In this document: positions 61,004 through 64,000 of the stretch, piece by piece
Position numbering within the stretch: position 1 is the first letter of the stretch
How the letters are laid out: each line of letters opens with the position of its first letter
From: Dokdonella sp.
GTDB taxonomy: Bacteria; Pseudomonadota; Gammaproteobacteria; Xanthomonadales; Rhodanobacteraceae
Assembly (NCBI RefSeq): GCF_019634845.1
Contig: NZ_JAHCAQ010000014.1
Span: forward strand, 35,949 to 99,948
Direction: 5' to 3'
Length of the DNA stretch: 64,000 nucleotides
The notes under the pieces: model-generated
Databases searched by the model: none
What the model was told of the DNA's origin: nothing
Seen by the model: only the letters and a program-made list of their open reading frames with translations
Translations under genes and position numbers: made by a program

Positions 61004-63913
61004 ATGCTTGTCCTTTCTCTCGTACTGATCCCGTTCCTGGGCAGCGCCATTGCCGCGGTGCTGCCGCAGCGCGCGCGTAACAGCGAGTTCTGGCTGGCGG
61101 CGGCGGTCTGCGTGTATGCCCTGGTCGCGGCGGCCAGCCTGTATGCCGAGGTGGCGACCGGCGCCGTCCTGCGCGAGGAGTTCGCCTGGCTGCCGGCGCA
61201 GGGCCTGGATTTCGTTCTGCGCGTCGACGGCCTGGCCTGGGTGTTCACCATGCTGGTCCTCGCCATCGGGCTGCTGGTCGTGCTGTACGCGCGTTATTAC
61301 ATGTCCCCGGAAGACCCGGTGCCGCGCTTCTTCTCGTTCCTGATGGCCTTCATGGGATCGATGCTCGGCGTCGTGCTGTCCGGCAACCTGGTGCAGCTGG
61401 TGGTGTTCTGGGAGCTCACCAGCCTGACTTCGTTCCTGCTGATCGGCTACTGGCATCACCGCGCGGATGCGCGGCGCGGCGCGCGCATGGCGTTCACGGT
61501 GACGGCCACCGGGGGGCTCTGCCTGCTGGCCGGGGTGCTGGTGCTGGGATACATCACCGGCAGCTACGATCTGGACATCGTGCTGGCGGCCGGCGACCAG
61601 ATCCGCGGACACGATCTCTATCCGGCGGCGCTGGCGCTGATCGCGCTGGGCGCGCTGACGAAGAGCGCGCAGTTCCCTTTCCATTTCTGGCTGCCGCACG
61701 CGATGGCCGCGCCGACGCCGGTGTCCGCCTTCCTGCATTCGGCGACCATGGTGAAAGCCGGCGTTTTTCTTCTGGTCCGCCTGTGGCCCGCGCTGTCCGG
61801 GACGCCGGAATGGTTCTGGATCATCGGCGGGGCGGGGGCGATGACCCTGCTGGTCGGGGCGTTCATCGCCATCTTCCAGCACGACCTGAAGGGGCTGCTC
61901 GCCTATTCGACGATCAGCCATCTCGGACTGATCACGCTGCTGATCGGCATGGGCACGCCGCTGGCCGTCGTGGCCGCCATCTTCCATATCCTGAATCACG
62001 CGACGTTCAAGGCATCGCTGTTCATGGCGGCGGGCATCATCGACCACGAAACCGGAATCCGCGACATGCGCATCCTGCGCGGCCTGCGCCGCAAACTGCC
62101 GGTCACGGCAGTGCTGGCCATCTGCGCCAGCGCGGCCATGGCGGGTGTGCCCCTGTTCAACGGCTTCCTGTCGAAGGAGATGTTCTTCGCCGAAGCCTTT
62201 TCCCACGGCGGCGGCCAGGACTGGGGGCTGTCGGCCATGGCGCTGGCCATGGGCATATTCAGCGTGACCTATTCGCTGCGCTTCATTTCGATTTTCTTCG
62301 GCGAGTTTTCGAAGGACTTGCCGCGCGACCCCCATGAGCCGCCGCGCTGGATGCGGCTGCCGGTCGAACTGCTGGTGCTGGCCTGCCTGGTGGTGGGCGT
62401 CGCCCCCGGCGTGAGCATCGAGCCGCTACTGCACCTGGCGGTGGTCGCCACCCTGGGCGAGGACGCGCCGGCCTACGACCTGGCGGTGTGGCACGGCTTC
62501 AACCTGCCGCTGCTGATGAGCGTGTGCGCGCTCGTGGGCGGCATGCTGCTTTACGGGGTGCTGCGCCGCCATTTCGACCTGGCGCGGCGCGAGCGCGTGC
62601 CGCTGCTCCACCGCCTCAACGGCGCGCAGGCCTACGAGACGACGATGCTGCAGCTCACCCGCGGTGCGGAGTGGCTGCTGCGCCGCGTCGGCACGCGCCG
62701 GCTGCAGCCGCAGCTGATGCTGATGATGCTCGCGCTGCTGTTGATTCCGCTCCTGCTGGCGGGCGCTCCGCCGGCGTGGACCGTGATCCCCGTGCGGGGC
62801 TTCGACCCCATCTTCGCCGGCATGTGGCTGATCGGCGCCGGCTGCGCGCTGGCGGCGGCGTGGATGGCGAAGTACCACCGCCTGGCCGCGCTCGCGCTCG
62901 TCGGCGGCACCGGCATCGTCACCGCGGCGACCTTCCTGTGGCTGTCTGCGCCCGACCTGGCGCTGACTCAGCTGATGGTGGAGACGGTGACCACGGTGCT
63001 GATCCTGCTCGGCCTGCGCTGGCTGCCGCCGCGGATCGAGTCGATCGCCGGCCCGGTGCAGCCGCCGTGGCAGGTATGGACGCGACGCACGCGCGACCTC
63101 GCGCTCGCCGTCGGCGGCGGCCTCGCGCTGGCGGCGCTGACCCATGCGGTGCTGGTGCATCCGGCCTCGGACACGATCGCGGACTTCTTCCTGCTCAACG
63201 CCCTCGGCGGCGGCGGGGGCAGCAACGTGGTGAACGTGCTGCTGGTGGATTTCCGCAGCTTCGACACCCTGGGCGAGATCACCGTGCTCGCCGTCGTCGC
63301 GCTCACCGTGTATGCGTTGCTGCGCCGCTTCCGCCCGGCGCCGGAAAGCGCCGGCATCCCGCCGCAGCAGCGCTTCGAGGGCGATCCGGCGAGCCGGCAG
63401 AGCCCCGCCGAGCAGGCCGGCAGCGGCTACCTGCTGGTGCCGGGGATCTACCTGCGCCTGCTGCTGCCCTTCATGGGGGTGATCGCGGTGTATTTCTTCA
63501 TGCGCGGGCACAATCTGCCGGGTGGCGGCTTCGTCGCCGGGCTGATCTTCGCGGTGGCGATCCTGGTGCAGTACATGCTCGCCGGCACGGTGTGGGTGGA
63601 GAGCCGCCTGAACCTGCGCCCGCATCGCTGGCTGGGCTTCGGACTGCTGCTGGCCTGCACCACCGGCCTGGGGGCGTGGTGGTTCGGGCATCCCTTCCTC
63701 ACCACCCACACCGCGCACGTGGAGTGGCCGCTGGTGGGCGAGCTGCACCTGCCGAGCGCCTTCGTGTTCGACCTCGGCGTGTTCGCGGTGGTGGTCGGCA
63801 CCACGATGCTGATGCTGGTCGCGCTCGCGCACCAGTCGCTGCGCGCGCACCGCCACCCGGGCGAGGACCTGACGGCGGACGGACAGGGCGGTGCCGAGGG
63901 GAGGCGGATCTGA
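61004..63913 (+). CDS. mrpA: Mrp-type Na+/H+ antiporter subunit A (MrpA/MnhA with fused MrpB domain)
   Basis: 969 residues with about 20 membrane spans. The NuoL-like core includes YYMSPEDPVPRFFSFL, VVFWELTSLTSFLLIGYW, KSAQFPFHFWLPHAMAAPTPVSAFLHSATMVKAG and HDLKGLLAYSTISHLG. These carry the Lys, Glu and His residues of proton channels. The C-terminal part (about 820-930, FFMRGHNLPGGGFVAGLIFA) is an MrpB/MnhB domain, so A and B are one polypeptide, as in Pha/Mnh AB fusions. The stop overlaps the mrpC start. Leucines are mostly CTG, more so than in genes to the left. Confidence 0.95.
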   Translation: MLVLSLVLIPFLGSAIAAVLPQRARNSEFWLAAAVCVYALVAAASLYAEVATGAVLREEFAWLPAQGLDFVLRVDGLAWVFTMLVLAIGLLVVLYARYYMSPEDPVPRFFSFLMAFMGSMLGVVLSGNLVQLVVFWELTSLTSFLLIGYWHHRADARRGARMAFTVTATGGLCLLAGVLVLGYITGSYDLDIVLAAGDQIRGHDLYPAALALIALGALTKSAQFPFHFWLPHAMAAPTPVSAFLHSATMVKAGVFLLVRLWPALSGTPEWFWIIGGAGAMTLLVGAFIAIFQHDLKGLLAYSTISHLGLITLLIGMGTPLAVVAAIFHILNHATFKASLFMAAGIIDHETGIRDMRILRGLRRKLPVTAVLAICASAAMAGVPLFNGFLSKEMFFAEAFSHGGGQDWGLSAMALAMGIFSVTYSLRFISIFFGEFSKDLPRDPHEPPRWMRLPVELLVLACLVVGVAPGVSIEPLLHLAVVATLGEDAPAYDLAVWHGFNLPLLMSVCALVGGMLLYGVLRRHFDLARRERVPLLHRLNGAQAYETTMLQLTRGAEWLLRRVGTRRLQPQLMLMMLALLLIPLLLAGAPPAWTVIPVRGFDPIFAGMWLIGAGCALAAAWMAKYHRLAALALVGGTGIVTAATFLWLSAPDLALTQLMVETVTTVLILLGLRWLPPRIESIAGPVQPPWQVWTRRTRDLALAVGGGLALAALTHAVLVHPASDTIADFFLLNALGGGGGSNVVNVLLVDFRSFDTLGEITVLAVVALTVYALLRRFRPAPESAGIPPQQRFEGDPASRQSPAEQAGSGYLLVPGIYLRLLLPFMGVIAVYFFMRGHNLPGGGFVAGLIFAVAILVQYMLAGTVWVESRLNLRPHRWLGFGLLLACTTGLGAWWFGHPFLTTHTAHVEWPLVGELHLPSAFVFDLGVFAVVVGTTMLMLVALAHQSLRAHRHPGEDLTADGQGGAEGRRI

Positions 63914-64000
63914 TGGAACTGGTACTGGCGATTTCCGTAGGCGTGGTGTTCGGCGCGGGGATCTGGCTGATCCTGCGTCCGCGCACCTTCCAGCTCATCA
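63913..64000 (+). CDS. mrpC: Mrp antiporter subunit C (MrpC/MnhC), N-terminal fragment
   Basis: The first 29 codons are visible; the gene runs off the right edge. MELVLAISVGVVFGAGIWLI is the first membrane span of a NuoK-like MrpC and RPRTFQLI follows. Its ATG shares one base with the mrpA stop (TGATG), normal for the mrpA-mrpC junction. Confidence 0.88.
   Translation, partial: MELVLAISVGVVFGAGIWLILRPRTFQLI

Overview
The window is GC-rich, densely coded chromosomal DNA from a gammaproteobacterium, most likely of the order Lysobacterales (Xanthomonadales). The pointers are: a XanB2-type chorismatase beside xanthomonadin-type aryl-polyene genes; the ECF sigma / small membrane protein / DUF3106 trio; GTAG-type REP hairpins; and two secreted proteins carrying the short C-terminal IFxDGF(E/D) motif that I associate with this order. 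Many genes are joined by 4-base ATGA stop/start overlaps. I saw no tRNA, rRNA, CRISPR array, insertion sequence or prophage.

Layout. 0-4.2 kb: tail of a receiver protein, ung, rpoH (with a perfect CIRCE operator and a sigma-E-like promoter upstream) and priA. 4.2-6.3 kb: an intergenic region with a palindromic pair of perfect DnaA boxes, then the ECF sigma trio. 6.3-11 kb: a DUF3667 membrane protein, a MATE exporter and SppA. 11-15.9 kb: a KorB-KorA-KorC-like 2-oxoacid:acceptor oxidoreductase operon with a 22-codon ORF wedged between korC and korA. 16-19.2 kb: lipoprotein, SDR, Ada-AlkA fusion and Ogt (alkylation repair). 19.2-21.9 kb: three aryl-polyene genes (glycosyltransferase, chain-length factor, ketosynthase). 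22-28.7 kb: hemF, a SWIM/SNF2 helicase and uvrD. 28.9-34 kb: Ser/Thr kinase, uppP, glnA (sigma-54 promoter and NtrC-like sites) and a GlsB/YeaQ protein. 34.2-37.5 kb: an MrfA/MrfB-type repair pair. 37.5-38.2 kb: an aryl-polyene ketoreductase. 38.3-48.2 kb: M13 and M14 metallopeptidases, a repeat-rich 616-bp gap, a cd1 nitrite reductase with two cytochrome c domains, and a TonB-dependent receptor. 48.1-54.9 kb: the main aryl-polyene block (ApeP, MMPL exporter, LolA-like, acyltransferase, ApeI, ApeG-like, ACP) divergent from xanB2. 54.8-60.7 kb: a lipocytochrome c, frmA, yjdM, a DUF11 secreted protein and tex. 60.7-64 kb: the start of an Mrp cation/proton antiporter operon.

The most striking theme is that xanthomonadin/aryl-polyene genes lie in three separated islands, all on the minus strand, and that read together they keep the order expected of an intact cluster. 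Regulation is unusually legible at rpoH (HrcA plus sigma-E) and glnA (sigma-54 plus NtrC). DNA repair is well represented (ung, priA, Ada-AlkA, Ogt, uvrD, MrfAB).
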